Origin: Chamaelirium japonicum
Taxonomy: Eukaryota; Streptophyta; Magnoliopsida; Liliales; Melanthiaceae
NCBI GenBank assembly: GCA_947650365.1
Contig: OX393549.1
Span: 32,473,126 to 32,537,125, forward strand
Direction of reading: 5' to 3'
DNA: 64,000 bases
Notes under the pieces: model-generated
Seen by the model: the letters and a program-made list of their open reading frames with translations, nothing else
What the model was told of the DNA's origin: nothing
Databases searched by the model: none
Program-made: the position numbers and the translations under genes
Shown here: one piece after another, positions 48,539 to 60,807 of the stretch
Layout of the letters: every line of letters starts with the position of its first letter
Position numbering within the stretch: position 1 is the stretch's first letter

Positions 48539-49048
48539 AGGGGGACATAGTGAGCCATCCTTGACAAAGAGATCGATTAAGCTGAATGACTTTGAAATAC
48601 TATGGACGAAATTACCCTCCACAATATTTCAAATCTTCACAGTATTTCAAATTTTCTTTTGCTATGCCACCGAACCAGTGAAGCACCTCGCCGCTGATGG
48701 AGCTGCCTGTCGCCACTAAACCACTAAACTGAACCACCGAGCGCCGCCGCCGCTAAACCGAACCTAAACCTTACTAACCCTGAGATATACGGGCCATGGG
48801 ATGAACTCTAGACCTAGGCTCCTCCACCAAACCAAACGTCGCCGTCGAAGCTGCTAGCCGCTGCCCCCGTCGTCTTTGTAGTAGTCGTCGCCGTCGCCAG
48901 AGCTGCTCGGAAGAGCTAGGAGAAGAAACCGGAGGGTAATTTTGGGTTCACCAAAAAAGACATGGACCTTAGGCTAAGTGGAACTTTAAGGTGTCCTGTT
49001 CACGGGATGGATCTATTGTCAAGGACCTCTCACACATTAACCCCCCCC
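48539..49048. mobile_element. Second TIR element of the same family
   Basis: The left end GGGGGACATAGTGAGCCATCC pairs with the right end GGACCTCTCACACATTAACC. The interior shares with its neighbour an ACCTAA-rich stretch, the CCATG(A/G)GATGAAC(C/T)CTAGA(T/C)CTAGG block and GCCGCCG runs. Confidence 0.6.
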
Positions 49049-49057
49049 CCAAAAAAA

Positions 49058-49301
49058 GGGAAATTTTATTCATACCCCGAAAATCTGTAATTAGTCCCCC
49101 ATTTCCAACAAACTTGAACACACCCCGTTTTCTTTGATCATACCCCATTTTTACTTCAAAAATGCCCTTTCCTCTTACACCCCGCCTTGAATACACCCCA
49201 GTTAAATGGCCCGTCCCATCTTGATCATACCCCATTCCTTTCCGATGTTGATGCCTCATGAGTATAGGGTATACCGCATTCCTTTCCGATGTTAAAGCCC
49301 C

Positions 49302-49337
<36 letters not shown>

Positions 49338-49584
49338 TCTCTCTTCTTTCCCCATTGCTGGAGGGGTTAGATCTCGTTTGGAGGAATCCGATCGGGGGAA
49401 TCTCGACTGTAATTTCTTTTCAATTGCAGTCGATGCCCAAAGGTTATGTTTTAGGTTTTAGTTGGATGTGGGGTATAAGATAAGGGTATAAATGATATTT
49501 TAATTTTTTTTTATGTAAGATACTGTGAAACGGATGGGGGACGGGGGCTAGTTACAGATTTTTGGGGTACGAATAAAACTTCCC
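49058..49584. mobile_element. TIR element with GGGAAATTTTATTCATACCCC ends
   Basis: The left end runs GGGAAATTTTATTCATACCCC and on through AAAATCTGTAA. It pairs over about 37 bp with the right end ...TTACAGATTTTTGGGG and GAATAAAACTTCCC. A (GA)n run (49305-49335) lies in the middle. No frame of note. Confidence 0.75.
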
Positions 49585-50080
49585 AAAAAAAACACCCGTC
49601 CAAACCCGTTTAAAATCACCCCAAACCCGGTCCAAAAAGGATATTGTCCGGCGACCCAGAAAAAACCGGCTGATGGACATCCCCGCATCAGCACGCGTGA
49701 GATGGTCGGAGTGCGTCCGTTCTCACGTGCAAGCTGCTGGTACGCGATCACGACTAATCAATCACGGTGGGTTGGGCGGTCAAGTATGATGGGATGCCAG
49801 CGCTACTCTCTCTGTCCGAGTGTGTCTCACGCGACAGCAGAGCACAGCGCACGTGGGGTCTCCACTGACTGATTGAGAGCTAAGTCGGCGTCCTTCGACG
49901 TTGTGACATGTTGTCCAACCTTCTGTACATATCCGCGCAAAAAAGGAAAAAATAAAATTTATCTGCCTATATTTATATTTATTAATAAAAGCCCGTCAAT
50001 GGAGTTGGATGTAAATATAAACAGCTCAATGGAGTTGGATGTAAATACTATTTAAACATACTACGGGACAATGTCACAGA
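49585..50080. other. Unassigned intergenic stretch
   Basis: No gene is recognised. A short direct repeat (TCAATGGAGTTGGATGTAAA) occurs at 49997 and 50028. Confidence 0.5.
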
Positions 50081-50086
50081 CAACTC

Positions 50087-50162
50087 CTGGTGGTGTGGGG
50101 CCACGGCTAGAGCTGGGTGTGCAAACATGCCCTGGCCCAGGCAGTGGCCCCCACACCACCTA
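50087..50162. repeat. Short inverted repeat (hairpin)
   Basis: GGTGGTGTGGGGCCAC at 50089-50104 pairs with GTGGCCCCCACACCACC at 50144-50160 (one bulged base) around a loop of about 39 nt. It may be a small fold-back or a chance palindrome. Confidence 0.6.
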
Positions 50163-50277
50163 GAGCATTTTTGCTATTCGATTGATTTGTTGCACTTGCT
50201 TACGGCCCAATTGTGATTTGCTCATCCTTAGTTAAAAAAGGGATAATGGGGGCAGCAAAGTATAGCGCACGTTCTGT

Positions 50278-50375
50278 TACCAATGCTTTCAAAATCGGAC
50301 CGAGAGAGAAATTGAAAAGGCATCTGGTCCGGTTCAAATCATTGGTTCAATTGTTTGAATAACTTAAGAAATCTG
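50278..50375. mobile_element. Truncated relative of the TIR element at 10619-10977
   Basis: TGCTTTCAAAATCGGACCGA matches the right-end TIR of that element in reverse complement. It is followed by a CTGGTCCGGTTCAAATCATTGG segment like the subterminal region. The other end is missing. Confidence 0.55.
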
Positions 50376-51239
50376 TATTTAAAAAAAAAAAATTATTCAT
50401 ACCTCAAAACTACTTTAATAAATCCTATTATATCTCAAAAATAGATTCATACCTCATACTCCTCACCTGGCCCCCCTGCTTCCTTCCTCCCTTTCCACAC
50501 CATCGGAGACGTGATCGTCGGAGCCACCATGACTTCCCCTCCTCCTCCTTCCCCATCATCGTCGGAGTTGCCGCCTGTGCTCGTTGAGCCCGCCGTCAAA
50601 ACCACCTCTCTCCTCCTTCATCTTTTCCATCGCCACCGAAGCCCTAACCCATCCTTGAGCCGCCAGAGATGGAGCCATCTCTGACGGTTCTAATGTGGGT
50701 TAGGACTTCGGCGATGGTGAGGAAGATGGAGAGGGGAGGTACCTTCGACGGCGGGCTCAGCGAGTGCAACTGGTGGTGATGGAGAAGGAGGAAGAGGGGA
50801 AGGCATGACATCTTCGACGGTGGCTTCGCCGACACTGTGGAGGGAAGGAATAAAGCAGGTGGGCGACTGGCTTGGTGGGGACATGAGGTGGAAATCGATT
50901 TTTTTTTGGTGTGCCTTTTTACTGGATGATGTGGCACACGGCCATTGGGCCGTAAGCATCAAATTAATGGGCACCACCGCGGGTTGTCTTGTCCCTTAAT
51001 ATGTTCAGGTAGCATTACTTGGATAGCAAATTAAGGGAACCCGTAGTATAACATTAGGATGACCGTCCAATACTAACACACCATGTGTTTAAATTTGCTT
51101 CCAAATTTGAACCACTGACAGCCTATGTTATAAATTTGAACACGTGGCTCGTTTGTATTGGATGGTCATGCCACGGGTGATGTAGAAGGTCAGCAATATT
51201 TTTATTTTTCATTGCCGACAAGTGTATTATAAGAATATA
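50376..51239. other. Unassigned intergenic stretch
   Basis: The part 50450-50830 is CT/CCG-rich and then GGCGATGG-rich, giving antiparallel open frames without domains. No gene is recognised. Confidence 0.5.
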
Positions 51240-51470
51240 TTATTTGCGAATGACTTAAAAAGTCGCCCCGAACCATAGAATCATTGTGGTTCGGATCTAG
51301 CAATGGATATCTATCCTCACCTATTTGATCATCCGACCCTTATAATGGGAGCCCCCTGGGTTCTCTCGATGGCATGTAGATCTAAATAATTCGGAACTGC
51401 TCAAAGAGACAAAAATAACAGGTGTCGACAGTCGGACCCTGAACACCGTCGTTCGGGCCGACTAAGTTAA
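51240..51470. repeat. Dispersed repeat, reversed relative of 8500-8735
   Basis: See the P450 intron copy. Blocks match in reverse order and on the opposite strand. The stretch 51471-51977 that follows holds no recognisable gene. Confidence 0.6.
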
Positions 51471-51977
51471 GGGCTTTAATCCATTTGTAAAACCTAGTTA
51501 TCTAAGGATATAATTGATATCGGGCATTTCTTGAATACTGCCAACCCACCTACTTTTGGTGTGACAAAAGAGTGTTATTTTTTTTCCTTTTCTTTTTGTT
51601 CATTAGGTTAGATAAATCAAGTTCAGGAGCATGTTGTCATCCAAATTATTGCAATTAGGGGACCATTTGGTGTTTGTTTGGATGTGATTCACAAGACCAT
51701 AGTGGGGATGGGTTGGTTGCAACTTTGATCAGGTTAAACCGGGTCGGCTTGTCTAAGTTTGGTTTGTGAGTTGGAGGATTTAGTCACATACAGGCAGAGT
51801 AGAGGGCGGAAAAGATTCTTAAAAACTACCATGATGAATAGCGGTTATATCGGAGCTAACAGACCGACAAATACAGAACCTTCAGCTTCTCTTGTAAACT
51901 GCTATCGCTTACGATATTTTTTTGACAATTGTTTTTTAAAGGCTATAAACCGCCATCAAGGGTAGCGGTATTCTTTA

Positions 51978-52273
51978 GAGCATCTCCAACAGCCTCGCTT
52001 GAGGCCGTTAACCCACCATATATGTGACGATGGAATAGCGTTTGAAGCCATCCAATGGCCTCCCTTAACTATTGTCATATTTATTTTCTACTCGCCAGGC
52101 TCGTCCTATTTGCTGGCTTGCTTGAGGTTCATAAGACTTTATGTAGTAGGTAGTAGCATGGGTAGGGAGGCCGGCCATTGGAGTATGAGCAAAATCCACT
52201 CACCAAATCTACTGATGTGGCAAGAATGGCTCACCATATTTAGCTTTTAACTAAGGAGGCCGTTGGAGATGCT
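51978..52273. mobile_element. MITE with GAGCATCTCCAACAG ends and TTA duplication
   Basis: The left end GAGCATCTCCAACAGCC and the right end GGCCGTTGGAGATGC form a terminal inverted repeat. TTA flanks it on both sides (51975-51977 and 52274-52276). The 3-bp TTA duplication and the size of 296 bp suggest a Tourist-like (PIF/Harbinger) MITE. Confidence 0.75.
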
Positions 52274-52314
52274 TTAGGGCCTACCTTGTATCTGACCTGG
52301 ACAGCATCTGAATG

Positions 52315-55300
52315 TTTTTTTTTTTTAAGTATTCCATTATATAAGGAGGGCTACAAGATACAAAAAACCAGGTGTCTTGAACACCTCAGACCAGAAAACA
52401 CCACTAGCCAAGATCGTGTAAGAGCCTCGGATAGCACCAAAGACCCCTTTCCCACCGAGTTGCTTCCATGACAACACTGGAGAAATTTGACCAAAAATGG
52501 CATGGATGAGCCGACAACCTTCCCACATTGGTGAGAATGTTGGCTAGTCCATTGGTTTCCGATAGATATGTGTCCATCGCACAAATGGATAAATCGAGGC
52601 CATACGTTGTAATGGAGTCAAAAGGTTGACTGACTCCGAGTTGTTGTATGATATGTAGAGAATCCCCTTCAATCCCATATTGGGACCTATGGGAAAAAAA
52701 AATTAAAGATAAACCGCATGACTCAAAAAATAGTCATTTTTTCGTCATAATCAGCTGAAAGGCATAGCCACAGGATAAGCAGCACCAAAAATCACACAAC
52801 CTCGCCAGTCACAAATAAGGAAGCAACTCCTCGCTAAACCACTAGCCAGGTTAACCGATCCATCAAATTTTAATTTGAGTTTCCCTTGAATTGGAGGAAC
52901 CCATTGAACTGAGATACCGAAGACGGGAGAAGTGATGCCGTATGACAACCGCCCAACTATAGTTCCCGATTTAAGGAAAGGATGCGGGTAGCCACTGTTG
53001 GAGGGCTTTCATATAGCCCCTGAAAAATAGCGAGGTTACGGGATTTTCAAATTTGCCAAAAAGCCTATAGCATCAGAGTAGGTGCAAAATTACAGAGCCT
53101 GGGTGGGCAATTATCCTCCTTTGCAAAACTAGTAAGAAATCACTAGCATAGGAGATATACAATCCCTGGGGTGTGTTAGCCCGTGCGTATACCTCATTCC
53201 AAATGGCTGTGGAATGAGGGCAATCACATAGGGCATGGTTAATGTCCTCCAAAGGTGTAAAACACATGTTATTGCCAGTGGCTAGAATCAGACCCCTGTG
53301 CGCTAAGAATTGGTTGGAAGGTAAAATACCATGCAAAAGCTTCCAGCCAAAACTTTGAGCCCGAGGCGAAATAGGTAATTTCCATAGAAGTATCCATGGG
53401 TTGCAGGAAACTGTCATCCAAGGTTGCCAGAATAGATGGCCTTGTAGGCAACCGAAAGGGTTATCATTGTCCATCCGGAATCTCCCCACATGAAGGGACG
53501 ATCCGGAGGGTGAGACATGATAGGAATCAAAACAATATTGTTGCACCAAAATGGAGAAAAAAATTGGATCAGCAAATCAAGATTCCAGTCCACTCCCACT
53601 GAGGGATGTGGAACAATTGGGAAATAGAGGTGATGTTCTCTCACACCCTCAAGTCAAAACATAAAGGAAGACGATTAAAATGAGTGGTAGATGCCCAAGG
53701 GAGCTCGCAAGGACTGAAGTCTGCTAACTTCCAAACAACCTATATAAAATTAGTCCGAAGGGTGGGAATCCCCAATTTGATAGCGCGCAAAGTCCAATAT
53801 AATTTAGAAGGTGAGATCCAATGCCAATTAAGGAGTAAGGATCGGACCATATTTAGCAATGTAGAAGGACCTCCAAGTAGAATGATTAGAAGTGAGAAAA
53901 TCGAAACCCTTCTTGACCATGAGCGCTTCACAAATATACCGCAACGACCGAATGCCCAAACGTCCCTCCTGCATAGGGGTGCAAATGTTGTCCCAATTTA
54001 ATAAATGCATATTGATGGAGGATTGGGAAGAGACCCTAAGAAATATTCTCATCTCCTTGTCGAGTTGATATAAAATACCATTAGGAACCCATCGATGAGC
54101 AAGAGTAAACCGGCATCGATGAAAGGACATATTTAAGCAGGAGTAGTCGGATAGAGAAGGATAAATACGAGACCTTTCAAACCATCAGCTTAGAGAAGAA
54201 CTTCGAGGTGATGCTCTCCAAGTCTATCGTTAAAATACGTTTGCCGAAAATCGACACCCTCAAATAAGTGAAAGGTTTGTGTTGCTGCGAGAAACCGAGA
54301 TTAGTCGTGAAGTAATACCTGGTAGCCGGAGTGACCCTAGGTCCAAATATGATCGATGATTTGGATAGATTGAGGCATTGACTGGAGCATTCATCGTAGG
54401 TGTTAAGGAGATTCATCACGTGAGATATGTGAATATAGGAATTTTGGACAAAAATTAAGGTATCATCTGCATAAGCAAGCAAGGTCATGGATGGTTCATG
54501 AGTTGTGGGGCGTACACACCTCAGGTTGCCCTGATCTCTTAATGCCGCCATATTACGGCTAAGAATCTCAGAGCCCAAAATAAATTAATAGGTAGGTTTT
54601 CATGTTTTAAACACGAGAGGCAATAAACCAAGAAGCGGAGGATCCATTAAGAATGATAGAGAAGGAGGGGCGTTCGATGCATGCACAAATCCAATGTGTT
54701 TAGAGAGGGGAGAAACCAAATTGAACCATAACCTTATAAATGAAATCCCATTCCATACGGTTATATGCTTGAGCCAAGTCCAATTTGAGGGCAATAGTAT
54801 TCGCATTCCATGACTGAGAACTCATGAAGTGAAGGGCCTCTTATGGCAACGAATGGAGCCCATGATATTGCGTCCTCGATGAAATGCCACTTGCTCAGGG
54901 AAAATAATTTTGGGCATAATGACTTTGACATGATTGACGAGTATACAAGTGATGAGTTTGTAAACCACGGATGGGTAGGGTCTTGATGCTTAGGAATCAG
55001 CACCAAGAATGAACCTTTCCAATGCGGTGGCATGTAAGCCGCAGAAAACAAACGTTCGATGCCTTTTGTGATCTCTACACCAATCATCTACCAATTAGTT
55101 TTGAAGAATTCAACTATATAATCATCAGGACCAAGTGCCTTTAAGGGGCATAGAGAAGAGGGTTTTCCTCACCTCTGCAATTGTAACTAGGCTGGTAAGC
55201 CAGTCATTGTCATTTTGAGTAACCAAATGGAAGATTTGGTTGAGCATGGAGGAATGGTTGATAACGGGGGACTCTGTCTGTTTATCGATGAGATAAGAAT

Positions 55301-55500
55301 TGAGAAGGCGTTCAATTCCGGGACGTTCATTAACGATATTGTCATTGTTATGAATTAAGGAGTGTGTGCGATTAGACTTGCGTCTGATGAGCGTGGATGT
55401 ATGAAAAAAACTAGTATTGCGATCTTCTTCTTTCAGCCATTGGATGCAAGGTTTTGTTTCCACTTGGTCTCAATCAAGGTAGAAACATTATGGAAATCAA
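52315..55500 (-). pseudogene. Decayed LINE (L1-type non-LTR retrotransposon)
   Basis: On the minus strand the parts lie in family order but in broken frames. A pre-RT segment (IQWLKEEDRNTSFFH) is at about 55463-55125. RT fingers with MPPHWKGSFLVLIPK lie at about 55087-54761. The RT palm with AYADDTLIF has YADD at 54462-54473. A zf-RVT-like region (FGWKLLHGILPSNQ...CDCPHSTAIW), with the first cysteine pair lost, is at about 53549-53073. An RNase H start (KLKLKFDGSVN) is at about 52948-52751. The plus-strand T-run at 52315-52326 is the poly-A tail. At least eight frame breaks are needed, and the 5' endonuclease is not seen, so it is 5'-truncated and dead. The 5' border is approximate. Confidence 0.85.
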
Positions 55501-55596
55501 CGGATAAATGACGGAGCGTTAAATGTTGATAAAGAGAGAAAAGAGTATCCAGAATCAAGATGCTGGAGTGGAGTAATTTGGCGCTTGAGCTGAGTT

Positions 55597-55765
55597 ACCT
55601 TGATTTTCAGCCGTCCAACCACTTTCGAATTCCAAGTTTTAATATGATGGCGAAGGTTAGACAGATTAGTATCCAAGACAGATTAGTTTTCAGCCGCCCA
55701 ACCACTTCCAAATTTCAAACTTTAATATAGTGGCGGAGGTTAGACAGATTAGCATCAGCACGATT
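55597..55765. repeat. Tandem duplication, unit about 83 bp
   Basis: CCAACCACTT(T/C)C...TTTAATAT...GG(C/A)GAAGG-type sequence ending GGTTAGACAGATTAG occurs twice in a row. It lies just beyond the recognisable LINE and may be part of its 5' region. Confidence 0.7.
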
Positions 55766-56500
55766 TTCAAGTTATGCAAATAGACAATTTTTGGAATTAG
55801 TTTTGGATGGGCATTTATGTAGAAAGTATTTGTGTAATGTTTACTTCAGACCAAAAATGTTTTATCTCGAGAAGGACTGCTATTTGAACATAAAACGGGA
55901 CCAGCACACGGACACGATACCCCCACGGGCCCCACGAGTTGGCAATAAATCTCCTTTTATGTTCAAATATCATTTTCCTTTTTTTTTTTTTGCAATTAGA
56001 TTTTCCCAATTATTTTTTTTATGGAAAGTAGATTTTCCCATCTTGAGTGTAGGCCAAATACACCCACTTTTAGACAGCACATTGCACAAGCAAACAGCTT
56101 TTATGGGACCCGTGTGAAGTAGGGCCCACAAGCCAGTGAGATGGACGACAGGACGAGCATGGTTTATGCCGAGTGTGCATCGCCAACCAACGGCCACTTG
56201 GCCTGTGGCGGGGGAATTTTCAGCACAACCGTTGCACTATACAACCGTTGGGCCCGCTGCCACTCAAGAGACATGGTGTAGAGCGTGCTGATAGGATATG
56301 GTGGCCGTGGGCCCCGCGGTTGTATGTACAACGGTTGTGGTGAAAATTTTCCCGGTGGTGGTACGTCCTAAGAAATCAGGGTTTTAATTGCCCCCCAAAT
56401 ATTCCATTTCAAAATTCGAATTCCCTCTAGAAGCAAACGTCCGTTACCCAATCACCGTCACCCTGTCTACTTTCCCCCGGATGTAGAAACGGAAACCGTC
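55766..56500. other. Upstream region of beta-tubulin
   Basis: No gene is seen. It includes inverted GCACAACCGTTG...CAACGGTTGTGGTGAAAATTTTCC segments (56221-56245 and 56327-56351) that could be the ends of a MITE of about 140 bp. Confidence 0.45.
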
Positions 56501-56510
56501 ATCCTCCCAT

Positions 56511-56517
56511 TTTATAA
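56511..56517 (+). promoter_or_regulatory. TATA box of beta-tubulin
   Basis: TTTATAA lies about 135 bp before the ATG. It is followed by a CT-rich leader (56526-56558), which is typical of strongly expressed plant genes. Confidence 0.55.
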
Positions 56518-56647
56518 CCCCCCCTCGCTCTCTCTCTCTCTGTCTCTCTCTCTCTCTACACTCTTTCCCCCAATAGTTCAGCCCCCATCCGGATAGGCTA
56601 CCGCCGCTCACCAGATCTCCGCCGGTCCACCGCCCCCGCCGTCGAAG

Positions 56648-57268
56648 ATGCGTGAGATCCTCCACATCCAGGGCGGCCAGTGCGGCAACCAGATCGGGGC
56701 CAAGTTCTGGGAGGTGGTGTGCGCCGAGCACGGCATCGACGCCACCGGGCGCTACCATGGAGACACCGACCTGCAGCTCGAGCGCGTCAATGTCTACTAC
56801 AACGAGGCGAGCTGCGGCCGGTTCGTCCCCCGCGCCGTCCTGATGGATCTCGAGCCCGGGACCATGGACAGCCTCCGGTCGGGCCCCTACGGCCAGATCT
56901 TCCGCCCCGACAACTTTGTCTTCGGCCAGTCCGGCGCTGGCAACAACTGGGCGAAGGGACACTACACCGAGGGCGCCGAGCTCATCGACTCCGTACTCGA
57001 TGTCGTCCGGAAGGAGGCCGAGAATTGCGACTGCCTCCAAGGTGAGGAGATCCACTGAAACGCCCCCTGGTGTATATGTTTTTTATAGATGTATATCATT
57101 TTATACTTTTGATTATTCCTCTCATTCCCAATTAACTGTGTTCTTTGTTGGTACCATCTCTTATTTCTTACTCACTTACAAATTCCAATTAATTTTGTTC
57201 TTTAATTCCCTCTATTAATTCGGTTAAGATACTATCTGTTGTTCTCGTTAAGATAGTATCTGTTGGTA

Positions 57269-57315
<47 letters not shown>

Positions 57316-60300
57316 GACAAATGATTACCATATTAAAATCTGTATTTCCAAGCTATCTACATTTATATTTCTGAATTAAATTGTTCTCTGATGGAAAGAA
57401 AAGAAATTTGTCTATTTGGTAGTTAATCTAAGAGTCACAGTTGTACATCCTTCTAACAAGGTTTCAAATGTTGATTTGTATGTTGGTTTTGGTTATTAAA
57501 TAAAAAGAAATTTGTTGGATGTAGGTGGAAATTAATTTTGTATTTTTGAAGGAAAGATTTCAGTGAAAATTTGTCAGATTTGGATCAAATTTCTATCAAT
57601 TTTAGATCAAATGTCAATAAAATGTTGTCTGTTATGAAAAAAAATCGGTATTGAGGGAAAATGTAATTTCTCACTGATAAAGATGAGATTTTTTACTAAA
57701 ATGATAAGTTTTTAGTGGAATTGTCCAAAAAAAAAAACATAATGTTCAGATTTTGATCAAATGTCGGTCATTTCGGCAGTCATTTCGTTATGTTGGACAT
57801 AAATTTGGTACAATGAAAAATTCGGACAATTTCTACATCAAACCCTTTAAAAAAAGACATTTCGGTTATTTCGCATTAAAATTGTGGACTTCTGATTCCA
57901 TGTCACCTGATAATATAATTAAAGGAATATGCTAATTGCACTTTGATATTTTGATATAATTTGCTACCTGGTTTGATCCCATTACTTGGTCAATTATTTT
58001 GCATCACATGGTTAATGGTGCAGCTCAGCTGGGCTTATTGTTTATGCATGTAACATATGTTTTTTGTTGTATGATGGTTGGTATTAAACAATTAGTTGGC
58101 AGTCTTGGCATACACTTAATTGCCCTTCTGTATTGTCTACTAGATCGAACAGGACCACTGATCTCCATATTCTTGGATATTCTCTTATTTTTGATTGTCA
58201 CACTATTCTCTTCAAATTATTATTATTTTTAATTGTCTTGGAAGATTAATGTAAGACATCTTTCTTATTGTAAAATTTAGAGTTATTGATTATGTTTTTC
58301 TCCTTTCTAGTCCAATATAAAACTTTTTCTTCCACCCTCTTTGTCTAAACTATTACCTAGTTGAGTGCGTTTAAGATGAGTAACCAACAAGGTAGATTTC
58401 CTTACCTACCAAATGCTCGTTTACTTATCTTGCATTTTCCCCTTTCATGCTAAGTTGAATTGGTAAGGTTTTCGGCACTAATCTTGGTAGAGGTCAGGCT
58501 GATGGTCTGTTGGAAAAGGCTTGTTCATCTTCCTTATAGTCATGGTTCAAAATGTCGATATTGACAGATATATTGACCCTGCTATTGTTTTAGATATTTC
58601 GTGGTATTTCATGATATCTCATGGTGTTCTCCAACGTATCACTATATTAAAGCATTCCGGTGGAGGAAAAAACGTAGATATTTGAAGACTTGGATTATGA
58701 TGATGATGATAAAACTTAGTTAGTGTTTTTTTTCTTCTTCTTAATCTTGGCCTATTGATGAATCTATCATCTTGTTCAGTGATCAAAATAACGATGGAAT
58801 TGTTGGAAGCCAAGATATATTGCACAAGATCTCATGATGTTTTGCGATTTTTCCTAGTGCCTGTGTGATGTAGGGAAAGAACACACTTCGGGAGATTGCA
58901 CTTCGGTGGGAGGGAAGACCAATATATGTCGTGAAAGTTCACAGAATATATTGTATTTTGGTTCCTTGATCTTGATGACGTGCTTCTCCCCAACATTTTT
59001 TTTCCACCTATTTGAGTTCCTGTTTACATTTGCTATTTTTACTTGATTGATTTTTGATACCTCCTCTAATCTATTCCCATTTTCCCTTGATTGGCCTTAA
59101 TTTTTGGCCAATGTTGATTCATTTTGGCCACTCTGGATCGATTTTGATTCAGTTTGCTAATGAAAGTTCCGATGTAGCTGAAATCAACCCAAACTAATAT
59201 AAATGAGTGTTTTTTTTTTTATGAATAATTAAATTCATATTCTGCATATTTTCTTGATTAGGTTCTATCTTTAAAACATTTCAGAAGCAATCCTTACAAC
59301 TTTAACCTTCCTTCTTTCATGTTTGCTACAATTTATCATTTCAGGCTAATGAAAACCAATTACGTCTTATATTTGGCCATAATCGACAATTAGGGGCTGT
59401 TTGGTTTGCGGAATTTCCTTTCGGCAATCAATTCCATTTCTGGCTGCTTCATCAAAAAAAAAGGGGGAAGTTGGACATAAGTCGTTTTTTGAGAGATGAC
59501 TTTTAGTTGCAGTGCACTTTAATTTTGAAAGATAGCTCAAGGCCCTCCCGATGAATATATACTCTTTCTGAAACAAATGTTTACGCTTTCTGACGACGAA
59601 TGTATACTTGTCGGGACCTTAGCTAATATAGCAAATTATGATATCCTGCTGCGAATATTGCAAAATAGTTAAAGACCAATAAATAATTTACTGGAAAAAA
59701 AAGGAAAACGAAACATCGATCTATGCTTGGCTACGACCATCATCTCAGCTTCTGTCATCTTCTTGATGTATTGCAGGATTCCAGGTTTGCCACTCGCTGG
59801 GGGGTGGGACTGGCTCTGGCATGGGCACACTGCTGATATCAAAGATCCGAGAGGAGTACCCCGACCGCATGATGCTCACCTTCTCCGTCTTCCCTTCCCC
59901 AAAGGTCTCTGACACGGTTGTTGAGCCTTACAATGCCACGCTTTCCGTCCACCAGCTTGTGGAGAACGCCGATGAGTGCATGGTTCTAGACAACGAAGCC
60001 CTCTACGACATTTGCTTTCGCACTCTAAAGCTCTCAACCCCAAGCTGTAAGGGCGTCTCCTCTTCTTTTCTATTAGAAGTTTGAAACTTAATGTTGATCA
60101 CTAACTTGCAACTCACTGGATGTATATCAGTTGGTGATCTGAACCACCTCATCTCTGCTACAATGAGCGGTGTCACCTGTTGCCTCCGCTTCCCCGGCCA
60201 GCTCAATTCCGACCTTCGCAAGCTGGCTGTCAACCTGATCCCCTTCCCCCGCCTCCACTTCTTCATGGTGGGGTTTGCTCCCCTGACATCCCTCGGATCT

Positions 60301-60807
60301 CAGCAGTACCGCTCGCTCACCGTCCCCGAGCTCACCCAGCAGATGTGGGACGCCAAGAACATGATGTGCGCCGCCGACCCGCGCCACGGCCGCTACCTCA
60401 CCGCCTCTGCGATGTTCCGCGGCAAGATGAGCACCAAGGAGGTGGACGAGCAGATGATCAACGTCCAGAACAAGAACTCCTCCTACTTCGTGGAGTGGAT
60501 CCCGAACAACGTCAAGTCCACGGTGTGCGACATCCCCCCGACGGGGCTGAAGATGGCGTCGACGTTCATCGGCAACTCCACCAGCATCCAGGAGATGTTC
60601 CGCCGCGTCAGCGAGCAGTTCACCGCCATGTTCCGGCGCAAGGCTTTCTTGCATTGGTACACGGGGGAGGGGATGGACGAGATGGAGTTCACCGAGGCGG
60701 AGAGCAACATGAACGACCTGGTGTCGGAGTACCAGCAGTACCAGGACGCGACGAACGAGCTGGAGGCTGACTACGAGGACGAAGAGGAAGGCATTCAGGA
60801 ATCCTGA
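56648..60807 (+). CDS. TUBB: Beta-tubulin
   Basis: The exons 56648-57041, 59777-60046 and 60131-60807 (394, 270 and 677 nt) join in frame to 446 residues. The exon sizes and both intron positions are those conserved in plant TUB genes. The product pairs with alpha-tubulin to build microtubules and binds exchangeable GTP. Visible features are the N-terminal MREI motif that mediates autoregulation of tubulin mRNA, the GTP loop GGGTGSG (140-146), and an acidic C-terminal tail ([14 protein letters not shown]). GT/AG borders are present at both introns, and codons G132 and F are split across them. There are no stops or shifts. Intron 1 is 2735 bp, long for the family, and holds a CT microsatellite and a dispersed repeat. 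Exons are GC-rich with G/C-ending codons; introns are AT-rich. Confidence 0.98.
57272..57313. repeat. (CT)n microsatellite in tubulin intron 1
   Basis: A run of about 42 bp of CT, preceded by a short direct repeat of TAAGATA(C/G)TATCTGTTG at 57225 and 57250. Confidence 0.95.
59455..59706. repeat. Dispersed repeat in tubulin intron 1, related to 9218-9497
   Basis: It shares ordered blocks with the copy in the P450 intron (GGACATAAG, TAGTTGCAG, TATACTCTTTCTGAAA, GGGACCTTAG, AAAATAGTTAA and a terminal A-run). It ends about 70 bp before the exon 2 acceptor. Confidence 0.75.

Noticed and set aside
56444..57055. 203-codon open frame antisense to tubulin exon 1
   Set aside because: It is a shadow of the GC-rich sense exon; no recognisable protein.
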